The notes under the pieces were generated by a model. The model was given only the letters and a program-made list of their open reading frames with translations, was not told the origin of the DNA and ran no database searches. A program made the position numbers and the translations under genes. This document shows positions 32,698-42,868 of a stretch of DNA of 64,000 nucleotides, piece by piece. The stretch spans positions 181,109,654 to 181,173,653 of the forward strand of contig JARDYH010000001.1 in assembly GCA_029215795.1 (NCBI GenBank). The letters are read 5' to 3'. The stretch comes from Anniella stebbinsi. Taxonomy: Eukaryota; Chordata; Lepidosauria; Squamata; Anniellidae. How positions within the stretch are numbered: the stretch's first letter is position 1; each line of letters starts with the position of its first letter.

Positions 32698-32703
32698 TAT
32701 AAG
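32698..32703 (+). promoter_or_regulatory. TATA-like box of the solo LTR
   Basis: TATAAG within TCTATAAGTGGGG, about 320 bp into the LTR, placed as a U3 core promoter would be. Confidence 0.5.
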
Positions 32704-32906
32704 TGGGGGGAGTGAGGGTAAAGAACCCTTGCTAGAGATCATCTTTTGACGCTTGGCCTGAAACCTCTCATGTTTGGATTCTACCTGTTTGGCGATTTTG
32801 GAAGCACTCTGTACATGCTCTCTTATTTGCTATTTGGACTTTGAATTTTTAAGGATTGTGCTATAGAAAGTGCTCTGAGGCTTTTCATAGACATAGAGTT
32901 GTGTCT

Positions 32907-33085
32907 GCTCTGGATTGTGTGCATGTAGCTTGCGAGAGAGCTTCTCCGGAGCTAAAGGACATGCAGGGGAGTTTCCTAGGCTTACGATGTTCTCCGCTCT
33001 GGATTGTGTGTGTGTGGCTTGCGAGAGAGCTTCCCCGGAGCTAAAGTACATGCAGGGGAGGCCTACCAGGTCCATTCCCTGGGGT
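32907..33085 (+). repeat. 89-bp tandem duplication inside the LTR
   Basis: GCTCTGGATTGTGTGCATGT starts at 32907 and its partner GCTCTGGATTGTGTGTGTGT at 32996. Both continue with a GCTTGCGAGAGAGCTTC-type block and a CATGCAGGGGAG block. Offset is 89 bp. Confidence 0.85.
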
Positions 33086-33405
33086 CTTGCTTACCTTGGT
33101 CAGCTCAGCGTTTCCGGCAGGCTGGGTATGATTGGTGTGGGATCGATCTGTCTCTGCTGGGCTTCAGGCAACCCTGTGCCTGGGGACTTTTCTTGGACTC
33201 TGGCCATGTTCTTGAAGAGTCGGCGTATGTGGCGTCTGGAAATGCTCAGAGAGGATAGGGACTAACCCTACACTTCTCTACCCCATGTGATTGCCTAAAG
33301 GATCGCATCAAGACTGGAGCCTAAAGCTTTCTGACCATTACTAGCTTTAAGTGGTGTGGGTGTCAAAAAATGAAACTGTCATGCTTGTAACTGTGTGATT
33401 TCATC

Positions 33406-33411
33406 AATAAA
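33406..33411 (+). terminator. Polyadenylation signal of the solo LTR
   Basis: AATAAA about 80 bp before the LTR end. Confidence 0.6.
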
Positions 33412-33497
33412 AGAATTCTCATCTATGTGAGTGTCTTGTCAGTTTGCCACAGTTTGTGAGAGAAAGCCTAGGGAAAGGGCCTGCTCATGACACTTAG

Positions 33498-33915
33498 AAA
33501 CCTGAAAGAGGCTCCTAACCTTTGCAGGGGTGGAGGACCAATTAAGATGGTCTGCCTTTGGAGACTGACTGTTCTGGAGGATTTTCCTGTCTCTGTGGCT
33601 GGTGGTTCTATTGAAGTCCCGTTTGTCTCTGAAATAGGTAAATGGTCCAAGCGATTGACACAATTGCTTCTAAACACCTTCTTGGCTGCAGGAGGACCAA
33701 CTCCTGAGATTCTGTGGAGTTAGGAGCAACAAAGCAACTGGGATGAGTCCAATTATAGTGCGTACTCTACCATGATGATGACATCTCATCTCTCTGCCAT
33801 CACTGTGTCCTACTTCTTCTGCCCACCAGCTGAATTGCTCTTAAAGCTGAATACATAAGCAAGGCCTTTGGTGCTAATCTGTGAGCGCAGGCATGGTGGT
33901 TGGGGGGAAGCAGTT
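33498..33915. other. Unassigned DNA
   Basis: No gene or repeat recognised between the LTR and the L2 fragment. Confidence 0.35.
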
Positions 33916-34046
33916 CAAGTAACCTGGACTCAAACTACTTAGTGTTTTAAAGGCCAATGCCAGCTTTTTAAATTGGATCCAGAAACACATTGGCAAACAC
34001 ACTGTAGTTCGTAAAATATATGATCTGATCACCTACCATCCAACAC

Positions 34047-34980
34047 TAGGGCTGTGCGTCACTTCAGATCCGAATCCAAAATCCGAAGCAAATCAGGGTA
34101 ATTCGGAACTCCCTAAAACAGATCCGAAGTGGGTTGGGGGGGTCCGAATCGATCCGAACCGAACTGGTTTGGTCCAAATTGATTCGGATCAATTCAGCGA
34201 TTCAGATGCCATTTTAAGCATTTTTCCCCATAGGGTTGCATTGGGGGAAAGAAACGGCTATAACTTTTTTTATTTTTAAAGATAGAAACATGAAACCTGG
34301 GCACATTGCAGATGGCCTGGAGCTACTCATGTGTGGCAAATTTCAGACACAGAAGTGCAGGCGTTTTGTGGCTATGAATTTTTGAAAAATGATCATTTTG
34401 CCCATGTGGTAGCCATTTCTGTGTTTTTCCCCATAGGGTTGCATTGGGGGAAAGAAACGGCTACATTTTTTTATTTTATTTTTAAAGATAGAAACATGAA
34501 ACTTGGGCACATTGCAGATGGCCTGGAGCTACTCATGTGTGGCAAATTTCAGACACAGAGGTGGCTATGAATTTTTGAAGTTTTGTGGCTATGAATTTTT
34601 GAAAAATGAGAAAGTTATAGCACTTTGCATGGACTGGATTGCCTGGAAAATTGCATTTTAAAAAATTACTTGCGAGTAAATGCCTGCACCTATGTTTCTG
34701 AAATTTGTCACACATGAGTAGCTCCAGGCCATCTGCACGGTCCCCAACTTTCATGTTTCTATCTTTAAAAATGAAAACGTTATAGGCATTTATTTCTCCG
34801 AATGCAAGTCTATGGGGAAAATGAGCAATCTGAATCTTGATTCAGAGGTCTGAATCTCACTTCAGATTTGGATCTGAAGCACATCGGTGGAGGTCTGAAT
34901 CAACCCAAAGAGAATTGGGCCCAATTCGGAAGTGACAAATCGGGATCCGAAGCGAATCGGGTGGTCCGTGCACAGCCCTA
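34047..34980. mobile_element. hAT-like foldback element, TAGGG-TGTGCA family, copy B
   Basis: 934 bp with ends TAGGGCTGTGCG and GTGCACAGCCCTA, flanked by an exact 8-bp duplication TCCAACAC (34039-34046 and 34981-34988). The subterminal field uses GATCCGAATC/GATTCGGATC units. The interior has two direct and one inverted copy of the roughly 150-bp module (TTTAAAGATAGAAACATGAA, then a GGCAAATTTCAGACAC block) together with a TTGCATTGGGGGAAAG block shared with copy C. It is non-coding. Confidence 0.88.
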
Positions 34981-35180
34981 TCCAACACTGCATGTACTTG
35001 GGAAGCCAACACATGCGACAACATCTTGCCCAATAATGAAAGATTTGACACTTGGCAGTAATTATCCCAAACCACTGGTTTTAAATTTGGTTTCTTTTAC
35101 AACAACAACAAAAAGGCCTCACCACTTTCTCCTTCAAGACAGCAGGGACCATGCTAATCCCAGAGGCAGATTTCAATAGT

Positions 35181-35455
35181 CAGGGGGCTGTCTTCATGGC
35201 CCTGAGTTGGCACCGCCTCTCTCCTCAACCCTGCGCTTTCTCTCTCTTGAGGCAGCACCAGGTAGTCTCCATGCTGAGGAGGGAGAACGGTCTTTCCAGG
35301 AAGCCATGTGGGTCCTGGAGCTGCCCCCGCCCTCTTCCTGGTCGAGGGTGACCAATTGCTGGTGTTGAGATCACTCCCTTTGAAAAAGTTGGGGTAAATT
35401 CCTGAGTTTTTCAAAATGCAACTTCATGGTGGCTGTGAACCTGTGCCTACGTCAT
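35181..35455 (-). mobile_element. GC-rich MITE family C, copy 3
   Basis: The left end GGGGCTGTCTTCATGGCCCT matches copy 2. The right part near 35385-35440 (AAGTTGGGGTAAATTCCTGA, TGGTGGCTGTGAACC) matches 45295-45350. Its right terminus looks truncated. It lies within the L2 LINE at 33918-35970. Confidence 0.6.
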
Positions 35456-36297
35456 CAAACCGGATGAGCAAGGATCAAGGGAACATGTGATAGTAGGCCT
35501 CAAACATCCAACCAGTTTGTCCATGTCCTCAGGCTGTACAAGCTGCCAAGTATCCATAACAACATGGCCAAACTGTACTCTAACTCTATCCATATTGGCA
35601 TCTAGGGTGAAGGGGATGCAAATGACTTTGTCTGCAAAATGTACTGCAAATTGATCATACTGGGCCTTCGAGGGTTCCAGCTCTTGCACTGTACCAAAAA
35701 GGGTTTTCACTACCTGAACAAGCTGCAGTGAACAACACTGAGCAGATGCAACGGTGGTAGTGAAATAAGATTTCTTTACTGCCATCACCAACACAGAGTA
35801 AGTCTGAAGTTTGCTTCTTAACTGTGTTTGGTCATCTTCATTATGAGCCTTCCGCCATTTGCATTCTACTCATCAACATCTAATCACTGAAATCCCTTTC
35901 CCTGCATGCTGAGATGTGTGTGCACAAGTGTGGCCCATCACCCCACCACCTGGCACTGCAGGCATCCCTCGGGGAGGTTGTCCACCAGTGTTCTGTATAC
36001 TTAGCAATCAATAATGTTTTCCATCAATTTATCTAGGATAGTTATGCTGCCGCTGTTTGGAGTTTTCTTGCCTCACGTATTGACTGTTTACTTGATAAAC
36101 TTACTATTATTTCTGAAATGCTTTTAATTAGTGAAATTGTTGGTTTGTGTGAACGAAATAAGGTATTTGGTTTAATTCAGATGCTTGGCATCCCAGTGAT
36201 TTCATTGAGTGTGCAAAACATTTGCTACCCAGAAACAAGTACGTATTACTGGGCACTTGTACAGTCTATGTGTGACCTAACGGTTATATGGTAATGG

Positions 36298-36990
36298 ATA
36301 ATAATAATAATAATAATAATAATAATTTATTTATTTATTACCCGCCTGTCCCAACGGATCGAGGCGGGGAACAGCATTAAACATAAAATACAAAACTGAT
36401 TAAAAGCACATAAAACCAATACATCATTAAAATACCAATAAAACACCAATAAAACACTTTAAAATTCATCTGGGTAGGCCTGCCGGAAGAGATCAGTCTT
36501 TATAGATCTTTTAAATTCCTGAAGACTGGTGAGTTGGCAAATCTCTCCCAGCAGGTCGTTCCACAGTCTGGGAGCAGCAGAACAGAAGGTCCTCTGGGTA
36601 ACGGTTGTCAGTCTAGTTCTTGTTGACTGGAGTAAATTCTTCCCAGAGAACCTGAGCGTGCGGGGCAGATTGTATGGGAGAAGGCGATCCCATAGGTAAC
36701 CTGGACCCAAACCATGTAGGGCTTTAAAGGTAATAACCAACGCTTTGTACTTCGCCCGGAAACTGATTGGCAGCCAGTGAAGAGATTTTAAAACTGGTGC
36801 AATGTGGTCACCCCTAGGTGTACCGGTGACCAACCTGGCTGCCATATTTTGAACTAGTTGAAGTTTCCAGACTAGGCACAGAGGTAGCCCTATGTACAGC
36901 GCATTGCAGAAGTCGAGCCTCGAAGTTACCAGCGCGTGCACTACTGATTTTAGGTCTTCCAACTCTAGGAAGGGGCGCATACTATAACAT
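36298..36990 (-). pseudogene. L2-clade LINE C-terminal fragment (subtype with CGATCCGTTGGGACAGG tail)
   Basis: The antisense frame at 36459-37010 reads LKSVVHALVTSRLDFCNALY, then LQLVQNMAARLVTGTPRGDH, LHWLPISFRAKYKALVITFK and PRLWNDLLGEICQLTSLQEF. This is the end of an L2-type reverse-transcriptase ORF, unbroken for about 175 codons. The 3' tail shows CCCGCCTCGATCCGTTGGGA in reverse complement, then AATAAATAAAT and an (AAT)n run. It is truncated upstream of the RT catalytic core. It is the same subtype as 37597-38690. Confidence 0.85.
36299..36326. repeat. (AAT)n microsatellite at an L2 tail
   Basis: About nine AAT units directly at the 3' end of the antisense L2 fragment. Confidence 0.9.
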
Positions 36991-37596
36991 ACTATATTTC
37001 CATTTGTCATTCCTCAACTCTTTGCCTCATAGCTTGTGAGACTGTTGATAGGATGGGCTTGACTTGAACAACAAAACATGTTCAGCTGTAAATAATTTGG
37101 AAATTGAATCAATATGGGCTGGATTTCATTAGAATGGGATCTGCTCAGAAAGCTTTTGTTGATAGTGTTTGAATCTGAAACATAGAAACCCTGGTACAAT
37201 CAGGGCAGGTATTCAGGAAGAAGGGGGAGTTGGATTTAGCCCGTGACCACACTGTGCCACTCTCCATGTCTCCCGCGAATTAGTGTGACTTTGTAGGTCT
37301 CTATGCACATGCAGCCCCAATTGCTGGGCGAGCTGATCAATTGCATACACTGCACCCATTGACTCAGCTTCTCCAGTGCCTGCACCCACTGTGCAATGAG
37401 ATGAAACATGGCCTCAGTCCTGAAAATATAAGGCAAAACAAAGTAAAGGAACAATCTGCATCTCCAAATCTAAATAAAACTCCAAGGCTTCCATAATAAA
37501 CAATGGCTATTTGACATTTTCTCAATGAATTTCTGGTCAGAAATCCCCAAATGAATGGCTGTGTTCTGGACTACTCAAAGCTGCTGAGCTTTGTTA
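36991..37596. other. Unassigned DNA between two L2 copies
   Basis: No gene or repeat recognised. Confidence 0.35.
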
Positions 37597-38690
37597 AATA
37601 ATAATAATAATAAATTTATTTATTTATTTATTTCTTATCCGCCTCTCCCACAGATCGAGGCGGGGAACAACATCATTAAAACAATATACAAGACATATAA
37701 AATACATAAACTGATTAAAAGCATATAAAGTTAATACATTATTAAAATCAACGAAGTCTTAAAATTTGACTGGGTCGGCCTGCTGGAAGAGATCAGTCTT
37801 TATCAATCCCTTAAATTCTATAAGACTGGTAAGTTGGCAAATCTCTTCCGGCAGGTCGTTCCACAGTCTGGGAGCAGCAGAAGAGAAGGTCCTCTGGGTA
37901 ACAGTTGTCAGCCTGGTCTTGGCCGACTGTAATAAGTTCTTCCCAGAGGACCTGAGCGTGCGGGGCAGATTGTATGGGAGAAGGCGATCCTGCAAGTAAC
38001 CTGGACTCAAACCATGTAGGGCTTTAAAGGTAATAACCAACACTTTGTACTTCACCCAGAAACTAATTGGCAGCCAGTGGAGCGATTTTAAAGCAGGGTG
38101 TAATATGCTCACCTCTAGGTGTACCAGTGACCAACCTGGCTGCCATATTTTGAACTAGTTGAAGTTTCCAGACTAGGCCCAGAGGTAGCCCTATGTACAG
38201 CGCACTGCAGAAGTCGAGCCTCGAAGTTACCAGCGCGTGCACTACCATACAACTACCAGCGCGTGCACTACCATACAACTCTAGGAAGGGGCGCAGCTGG
38301 CATATCAGCCGAAGCTGATAGTAGGCACTCCTGGCCATCTCATCTCTCATTTGGAGCGACGGATCCAGGAGCACCCCCAAGCCGCAAACACAGCCTTTCA
38401 TGGGGAATGTAACCCCATCCAGAACTGGTTGACACACCTCCAAACCCAGGTTGGGGCCTTTGACAGTAAGCACCTCCGTCTTGTCTGGATTCAGCTTCAG
38501 TTTGTTTTTCCTCATCCAGCCCATTACCGCCTCCAAGCATTCATTCAGAGGAGACACACTATCCTTAGTTGGCGCTGTTGTCAAAGGCATGGAGAAATAT
38601 ATTTGGGTGTCATCAGCATACTGATAGCACCCCGCCCCATGCCAGTACATGTCTAGAGACTGTTCCTTATTGATATTACTAATGTTCAGA
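37597..38690 (-). pseudogene. L2-clade LINE fragment with intact YADD box
   Basis: Antisense frames at 38063-38722 and 37759-38112 cover the RT from just before its catalytic box to the C-terminus. They read CYQYADDTQIYFSMPL (both Asp present), NKLKLNPDKTEVLTVKGP, SRLDFCSALYIGLPLGLVWK and PRLWNDLPEEICQLTSLIEF. One frameshift lies near 38090. A 26-bp tandem duplication at 38229-38280 replaces the EDLKS segment seen in the 36-kb copy. The tail near 37597-37670 is the CGATCTGTGGGAGAGGCGG subtype with AATAAATAAAT. No RT motifs A or B are present. Confidence 0.85.
38229..38280 (-). repeat. 26-bp perfect tandem duplication inside the L2 fragment
   Basis: Two adjacent copies of the unit beginning ACCAGCGCGTGCACTACCAT, 38229-38254 and 38255-38280. 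Confidence 0.9.
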
Positions 38691-38712
38691 ACATGGGAAC
38701 CTAAGGCTCTAA

Positions 38713-38790
38713 TCCTGTACACACATAGAAGTAAATCCCATTTAATACAGTGGGACTTACTCCAAAGTAAACATGCATGGAAATGCAGTG
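38713..38790. repeat. Short palindromic dispersed repeat, copy
   Basis: AGAAGTAAATCCCATTTAAT, then GTGGGACTTACTCCAAAGTA, is the same type as 7938-8032. Confidence 0.5.
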
Positions 38791-38820
38791 CAAATCTAAT
38801 TAACTGGCTATGGCATATAC

Positions 38821-39130
38821 TAGGCTGACCATATGAAAAGGAGGACAGGGCTCATGTAACTTTATCAGTTGTAGAGAAAAGGGAATTTCAGCCAGTGTCG
38901 TTTGTATGCAATTAGTTCCTGGTGAAATTCCCTCTTCATCACAACAGTTAAAGTTGCAGGGGCCCTGCCTTCTTTTGTATATGATCACTCTAGTATAGTG
39001 CCTGCACCTTTAACTGTTGTGATGAAGAGGGAATTTCACCAGGAACTAATTGGATACAAATGACACTGGCTGAAATTCCCTTTTCTCTACAACTGTTAAA
39101 GTTACATGAGCCCTGTCCTCCTTTTCATAC
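38821..39130. mobile_element. hAT-like palindromic MITE (TAGGCTGACC family), copy 2
   Basis: The left end TAGGCTGACCATATGAAAAG and the right GTCCTCCTTTTCATA are inverted copies. The two arms (about 150 bp each) are near-perfect reverse complements, with blocks such as AACTTTATCAGTTGTAGAGA and CTCTACAACTGTTAAAGTT. The last few bases of the right terminus are missing or changed, so no target duplication can be read. Confidence 0.8.
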
Positions 39131-39334
39131 ACTGCATGGAAAATGCTATTGCTGTTATTAATCCCAAGGGTTTATGGGAGCTGTAGTCCAACACAGCTGG
39201 AACCAGGAAATTCGGAGTGTGTTCTTCTCCTTTAGCCCGTTTCAGAGAGGGCCAGTGGATTGTTGGTAGGGATTTAAAGAACTGGTCACTGCTACCTGAA
39301 AGGCACAGTCAAAGTGGCCTGAAACCTTTGGCGA

Positions 39335-39890
39335 GGAACAAGGTTGTTCCCGCTGGAGGAGAAACTGCTCTTAGTTCTCAATAAGCTGAGACTCAATCCA
39401 GACCAGATGGAGGTGCTGTTAGTGGGTGGTTCATCTAAGTGGTACTAAGCCTGTTCTGGAGGGCGCTGCATCCCCCGAAAGGATCAGGTTCATAGTTTGG
39501 GGATACAGCACTGTCATTGCACCTTGGTGCATCTTTTACCTGGTTCAGCTGATATACCAACTACAATTCTATCCGGACAGAGACAGCCTAGGTAACCTCT
39601 TGTTTGGATCACTACACTTCTTTATATGTCAGGCTGTCTTTGGAAACAGTCCAGAAACTTCCAAAATTTGGTCCAATGGCAGCAAGATTGTTAAAGGGGA
39701 CTAGCCAATATGATCATATTACACCCATGCTTTATGGTCTGCACTGGCTGCCATTCATTTCTGGTTCAAATTCAAGTTGCTGGTATTAACTCACAAAGCC
39801 CAAGTTACCTGAAAGATCATCTCCTCTCATATATCCCTAAGATCACACAGACTCCCAAACCACAGCGTTGAAGCTATGATGACAGGAAAA
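39335..39890 (+). pseudogene. Degraded L2-clade LINE fragment
   Basis: The order AAGCTGAGACTCAATCCAGA, GTGCTGTTAGTGGGTGGTTC, CACTGGCTGCC and AAGCCCAAGTTACCTGAAAG follows the L2 copy at 3421-4764 with many indels. No catalytic box and no tail are preserved. Confidence 0.65.
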
Positions 39891-40720
39891 TCCATTAGAA
39901 AACCAGTTTCCAAAAGATTTTACAGCAAGAAACAGTGTGCTTGCTATGGGGCAATCATGCATGTGTCATCCACTGCAATCATCTTGGGGCCGCAGTAAGG
40001 CCACGGTAATTACCCCATGTAGATCGGCCCCAGTAGATTCCACGGTGGACTGGCTTCTTCTGAGTTGTGCAGATTCCACGGAGTTGTGGACTGTTTGTTT
40101 TTACTTTGGGGAGGGGGCAGTGGGGTTGCACAAATGTGCATTAGTGCAAACGTGCATTTTCAAACACAAACATTCTCATAGAAAAAAAATAAATTCTGTC
40201 AATGAGTGGAAGAGAGAATGGAAAACCCTGACAATCTGCGAAAGACAGGCAGCATGGATTTAACAAAATCTGTTCCTGCAGTCCTGTGCCTACTTCCCTG
40301 GAAGTAAGCCCCATTGTTAGATGTCAGTTCTCTCAATCGTTTTGGGAACCCTAAGAACAAAATAATGAAGAATTTGGAGGAGACTACTGTTATTTTGGCT
40401 GTAAACTGAAATTCCTGGCCATTAAGGGTGAAGGGGATACGTAAACTTAGGGATTACATGTTACATTTGGTGGAGCTATTGTATTTAAACTTTTGAATTA
40501 CTTATAATGTTATGATATAGTCTATAAGACCAGATTCAATTAAAAGTTAGGATCTTCTTTTGCCAATACTTTGCCCACAGCATCTAATTAACTTGTATTC
40601 CTGTTTTCTTTTCACCCAGTTGATAGCGTTTTGTCTGTCATCAGATTGATTATAATTTAATTAACTAATGAATGAATTAATGAATTAACTAATCAAACCA
40701 ACCAACCAACTTACTAACTA
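39891..40720. other. Unassigned DNA
   Basis: AT-rich. One short piece at 40275-40320 resembles the palindromic dispersed repeat. No gene recognised. Confidence 0.35.
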
Positions 40721-40824
40721 ATGTCCTAGAGGGTCTCGCACTTTCTGTAAAGGATCAGGTTTTCATTCTGAGGGTGCTTATACATCCAGCATTGTCATTA
40801 GAGGCTCATGACATCTGTGGCTTC

Positions 40825-42264
40825 TAGGGTGACCATATGTCAGGAAAAACCAGGACATGTCAGGATTTTTGGCAACAAATCCAGGAAAGGGGGGGGGGGG
40901 AATTATGAACTTTGAAGAAAAATCCAGATTTTTCCCATCCTCCCCCAACCCAAAGGGCAGCTCTACTTTATAGTCAATGGGAATTAACAAATATGCCTAC
41001 AGCTCTGTCATTTTTAAAGATAAAGAGATGAAACTTGGCACCATGATAGCCCTTAGGTAGGACTTTATCCATGCCAAATTTGAAACATTTTCGTTCATCC
41101 ATTGATTTTTAGGATTTTTTTTATATTTTGAGGTTTTAAAATTATTTTTTTAATGTCATTTTTAAAGAAAAAGAGACGAAACTTGGCACTTTGATAGCTG
41201 CTAAGTAGGGCTTTAGCCTTGCCAAGTTTGAAACAGATCTGTTCGGCCATTGATTTTTAGGGTTATTTTTAAAGTTTGAGGTTTTAAAATTATTATTTTT
41301 GAAAAACATCATTTTTAAAGATAAGATGAAACTTAGCATCATCATATCTCTTAGGTAGGGCTTTAGCCATGCCACGTTTCAAGCAGATCTGTTCATCTGT
41401 TGGTTTTTTAGCAATTTTTTAAAGTTCAAGGTTTTAAAATTATTTTAAAAAAAAAAAACCACTGAAGCCATATCCTTCAAACTGAGGTTGTCAAACCTCC
41501 TCTTTGGAGTCTTGCACCTTAAGCTGTTCAGCCATTGGCATCAAGGGGATCTTGAGTTTTTAGCTAAGAAGTGCTGGGCAAGCACAGCGCCTTTCCTGCT
41601 GCAGATTTGGTGGGCAGTTGGGCACCTGGAGCTCAGCAGAGTCGAGGCGTCCACAGATCAAAATGTGGGAAAAGAGAGGTCAGTCAAAGCAGTCACATGT
41701 TTGTGCAGGAAGTAGACAGGAGTTCAAAGTCTGGGTGTGAAAAGTGGTGCCAATGCACAAGCCTTGAAAAGCTAATGTATATAAGGGAGAAGAGTGAAAG
41801 GGCAAAGTAGTACCCGCTGCCCACAATACCCACCCTACTGTTAGAGTAGAGAAACTTTTGACAATCATACACAAGTTTTTTTAAAAAAGAACTTTAAAAA
41901 TAAAAAAAGCCAGCCAGCCAGCAGCAAGTTCTGTTAAGCAGTAGCTTGCAGCAAAGTGAGGATACAATCAGAAAAGATATTTGAGGGAAGGGGAGAATGT
42001 ATCACACAGAGTATAGCAACAAAGTACAACAAAAGCTACAAAAGTAAGAGTGAGTGAAGTTGATTTCAGATACATTGGATGTCTCACTTGTCATTTCAGT
42101 GATTTTAACATTAAGATTTTATATAGAACAGATTTGTGTGCTGTAAAATCAGATATGTGACCAAGATTATGTTCAGGTGTGCATCCCCCCTGGTGCTGGA
42201 CACGACCCCCTGGGGGGCCGACCATGTTGTCCTCCATTTTGGTTTCCAAAATATGGTCACCCTA
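40825..42264. mobile_element. 1.44-kb hAT-like element with TAGGGTGACCATAT ends and an internal triple repeat
   Basis: The left end TAGGGTGACCATATGTCAGG and right end AAATATGGTCACCCTA are inverted repeats over 14 bp. The right arm (about 41900-42264) is homologous to 5668-6010 in reverse complement. The interior contains three tandem copies of the roughly 150-bp module (41006-41456). It sits inside an L2 relic. No clear 8-bp target duplication was seen (left GTGGCTTC, right GCTTAGCC), so it may be old or have altered flanks. No transposase frame is present. Confidence 0.65.
41006..41456 (+). repeat. Three tandem copies of a ~150-bp module
   Basis: Units start near 41006 (TGTCATTTTTAAAGATAAAG), 41154 (TGTCATTTTTAAAGAAAAAG) and 41307 (CATCATTTTTAAAGATAAGA). 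Each carries GATGAAACTTGGCAC or a variant, then TAGGTAGG.CTTTA, GCCAAGTTTGAAACAG or a variant, and a T-rich end with GAGGTTTTAAAATTATT. Offsets are 148 and 153 bp. Related modules lie in the foldback elements at 27290, 34047 and 52336, and at 59490-59620. Confidence 0.85.
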
Positions 42265-42868
42265 GCTTAGCCATGATTGTTGACTGTTTAGACCTCTTTT
42301 ACATGGGCCTGCCTTTTAAAACAGTTTGGAAAATGCGGTTGACCACATTACTCCTGTGTTTTGTCAGCTGCACCATCTCTCAGTCCATTTTCAGGCCTCA
42401 TTTAGAGGGCTGGTTTTAACTTTTCAATACACAAACCGCTTCAGACCAGGTTACCTGAAAGACCCCCTTCTCCCATCTGTACCAGCCTGAATCTTTTCTC
42501 CAGAAGTCCTGCTCCAACTGCCCCCACCAAATGAAGTGAGACAGGTGACCCACAAGGGGTGGGCTTTTTCAGTGGTGGTGCTCTGTTATGGAACAGCCTC
42601 CCCAAATGGTACCACATCTGTGATATTTCCAGTGCTTAGTGAAGACTTTCTTTTAAAACACCCAGACTTTTTAAATAATTTGATTTTCTTTTTCTGGGGC
42701 CCCTCAGCTTAAAATTCTGTAGTTTTAATTGCATTTTAATTTTAATATATCCTTATTGTATTTTTATTTCATTGTAATGTTATATTTGTTTGTGAGCCAC
42801 CCATAATTGATATACTCTATTATGGAATGACTATATAAATATATAAATACAGCAACAAACAAACAAAC

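Larger units (their letters stand above)
32378..33492 (+). mobile_element. Solo LTR of an endogenous retrovirus or LTR retrotransposon
   Basis: 1115 bp beginning TGTCAAGTGTAC and ending CTCATGACA, so the ends are TG...CA inside a 5-bp inverted repeat TGTCA/TGACA. It is flanked by exact 5-bp duplications CTTAG (32373-32377 and 33493-33497). A TATA-like TATAAG lies at 32698 and a polyadenylation signal AATAAA at 33406, in the order expected of U3-R-U5. No gag, pol or env reading frame is present, so the internal part was presumably lost by LTR recombination. An 89-bp tandem duplication lies inside. Orientation is set by TATA before AATAAA. Confidence 0.75.
33918..35970 (-). pseudogene. L2-clade LINE split by two later insertions
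   Basis: Three antisense pieces read in order against the copies at 36298 and 61322. 33918-34046 carries the AACCTGGACTCAAACTA...TTTTAAAGG...ATTGGC block of the 3' coding end. 34989-35180 carries the ACATCTTGCCCA...CCCAAACCA block upstream of the RT. 35456-35970 encodes FGTVQELEPSKAQYDQFAVH, then LVQPEDMDKLVGCLRP, the linker between endonuclease and RT. The gaps are filled by the foldback element at 34047-34980 and by family C DNA at about 35181-35455. Most of the RT core is missing. It is inactive. Confidence 0.75.
40722..42868 (+). pseudogene. Degraded L2-clade LINE split by a hAT-like element
   Basis: The left piece (40722-40824) matches 3895-3985 of the L2 copy near 3.4 kb: GTAAAGGATCAGG, then GCATTGTCATTAGAGGCTCA. 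The right piece (42265-42868) continues downstream with TTACATGGGCCTGCCTTTTA, the CACCATCTCTCAGTCCATTT region, CTGTTATGGAACAGCCTCCC, and an L2-like tail GTGAGCCACCCATAATTG then ATATAAATATATAAATA. The 1440 bp between are the element at 40825-42264. It is heavily degraded. Confidence 0.65.

Noticed and set aside
35447..35794. 115-codon minus-strand frame as a novel protein
   Set aside because: EPSKAQYDQFAVHFADKV and LVQPEDMDKLVGCLRP match the order expected of the L2 linker between endonuclease and RT; it is part of a LINE.
40825..42264. A clean 8-bp target duplication for this element
   Set aside because: The flanks GTGGCTTC and GCTTAGCC do not align in register, so none is claimed.
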